From Denitratisoma sp. (lineage in GTDB: Bacteria > Pseudomonadota > Gammaproteobacteria > Burkholderiales > Rhodocyclaceae): 64,000 nt of DNA. Below, piece by piece: positions 63,138-64,000 of the stretch; positions within the stretch are counted from its first letter, which is position 1, and the number at the start of each line of letters is the position of its first letter. The stretch is from contig JAVSMO010000001.1 of assembly GCA_032027165.1 (NCBI GenBank), positions 2,419,919-2,483,918 on the forward strand, written 5' to 3'. The notes under the pieces were generated by a model. That model did not search any database. It saw only the letters and a program-made list of their open reading frames with translations, and was not told the origin of the DNA. Made by a program: the position numbers and the translations under genes.

Positions 63138-63926
63138 TTAGTGAGCGACGCCGAGGTAGGCGTCGATGACGTCCTGGTTGGAACGCACTTCTTCGGGCGT
63201 GCCGTCGGCGATCTTTCTGCCGTAATCGAGCACCACGACGCGGTCGGAAATGTCCATCACCACGCCCATGTCGTGCTCGATGAGCACGATGGTGGTGCCG
63301 AGCTGGTCGTTGACGTCGAGGATGAAGCGGCACATGTCCTGCTTCTCCTCGACGTTCATGCCGGCCATCGGCTCGTCGAGCAGCAGGATCGACGGCTCCG
63401 CGGCCAGCGCCCGCCCCAGCTCGACGCGCTTCTGCAGGCCGTAGGGCAGGCGCCCGACCGGCGTCTTGCGGATGTGCTGGATCTCGAGGAAGTCGATGAT
63501 CTCCTCGACCTTCCTGCGGTGGGCGATCTCCTCGCGCTGCGCCGGGCCCCAGTAGAGGGCGTCGAGCAGGAAGTTGGACTTCATCTTGAGGTTGCGGCCG
63601 GTCATGATGTTGTCGAGCACCGTCATGCCCTTGAACAGCGCGATGTTCTGGAAGGTGCGCGCGATGCCGGCCTTGGCGGCAGCGTAGGTGTTCATGTCGC
63701 GGTGGTGCTTGCCGCGAAAGACGATGTCGCCTTCCTGCGGCCGGTAAACCCCATTGATGACGTTGAGCATCGAGCTCTTGCCGGCGCCGTTGGGGCCGAT
63801 GATGGCGCGAACTTCATGCTCGCGCACATCGAAGGAAATGTCCGTCAGCGCCTTGACCCCGCCGAAACGCAGCGAAATGTTCTTCAGGTCGAGGATCACC
63901 TCGCCGATCTGCCTGCCTTCGCTCAT
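63138..63926 (-). CDS. livG: Branched-chain-type ABC transporter ATPase LivG
   Basis: ATPase of 262 residues. Walker A GPNGAGKSS, the D-loop/Walker B SILLLDEPMAGMN and the H-loop IEHDMGVVMDIS are present; the signature is RLPYGLQKRVELGRAL, a natural variant for this subfamily. It lies 17 bases after the truncated gene at the window edge. Confidence 0.92.
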   Translation of the reverse strand: MSEGRQIGEVILDLKNISLRFGGVKALTDISFDVREHEVRAIIGPNGAGKSSMLNVINGVYRPQEGDIVFRGKHHRDMNTYAAAKAGIARTFQNIALFKGMTVLDNIMTGRNLKMKSNFLLDALYWGPAQREEIAHRRKVEEIIDFLEIQHIRKTPVGRLPYGLQKRVELGRALAAEPSILLLDEPMAGMNVEEKQDMCRFILDVNDQLGTTIVLIEHDMGVVMDISDRVVVLDYGRKIADGTPEEVRSNQDVIDAYLGVAH

Positions 63927-63943
63927 GATTTCCCTAAGTGTCC

Positions 63944-64000
63944 TTATGCCGCCTTCTTCGCCGCCTGCGACGGGAAGGTCTTCGCTTCCATGATGCGCAG
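63944..64000 (-). CDS. C-terminal fragment of an unidentified gene, cut by window edge
   Basis: The last 18 codons of a minus-strand gene (ending EAKTFPSQAAKKAA) lie before livG. In comparable Liv clusters this place is often an AMP-forming acyl-CoA synthetase, but the fragment is too short to identify. Confidence 0.4.
   Translation of the reverse strand: MRIMEAKTFPSQAAKKAA

Overview
The window looks like a chromosomal piece from a high-GC betaproteobacterium, probably Rhodocyclales-like. This is inferred from four things: tRNA-Tyr/Gly/Thr-tuf-tRNA-Trp-secE-nusG runs without a break into rpoBC, str, S10, spc and alpha; infA lies between secY and rpmJ; there is a PhaM-type granule protein; and there is a one-chain indolepyruvate oxidoreductase. 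No species can be named from the sequence alone.

Layout. (1) 3-4936, plus strand: assimilatory sulfate reduction, with a 5'-truncated siroheme sulfite reductase followed by cysH (APS reductase type), cysD and cysN, which overlap or nearly abut. A convergent D-cysteine desulfhydrase-like gene shares stop-codon bases with cysN. (2) 5949-38110, minus strand: about 32 kb of translation and transcription genes, from a tRNA promoter near 38110 to a terminator after rplQ near 5949. Four tRNAs and two tuf copies lie in it; the tuf copies encode the same protein and were base-identical in every stretch compared. Readable sigma70-type promoters sit before tRNA-Tyr, rpsL (str), rplN (spc) and rpsM (alpha). 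Leader or attenuator structures sit between rplA and rplJ, rplL and rpoB, rpoC and rpsL, and rpsQ and rplN. (3) 38234-43873, plus strand: rutE-like reductase, FAD-linked D-lactate dehydrogenase-type protein, and a fused indolepyruvate:ferredoxin oxidoreductase preceded by a perfect 16-bp palindrome. (4) 43883-50033: a membrane-anchored methyltransferase-like protein, an orphan ParA-like ATPase, a NarL-type regulator (minus strand), a radical SAM protein, a hybrid histidine kinase and PhaM. (5) 50035-64000, minus strand: a tightly packed string that in transcription order reads: end of an unidentified gene, a branched-chain-type ABC transporter (livG, livH, livM, substrate-binding protein, livF), a PaaK-like protein without the usual P-loop, an alpha-methylacyl-CoA racemase-like protein, CHASE2-adenylate cyclase, FecR/Fn3-like protein, secreted TPR-CHAT caspase-like protein and an AEC transporter.

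The most unusual part is the last trio (CHASE2 cyclase, FecR-like protein, TPR-CHAT protease candidate; 50947-56363). It has gaps of 5-21 bases and follows the transporter/acyl-CoA genes by 20 bases. Its catalytic residues are intact, so it could be an envelope sensing circuit joining a caspase-like protein to cAMP production; that function is inference. No rRNA gene, insertion sequence, prophage or CRISPR array was seen. No stretch over 300 bases lacks a gene; the longest gap is the 266-base rplA-rplJ leader.
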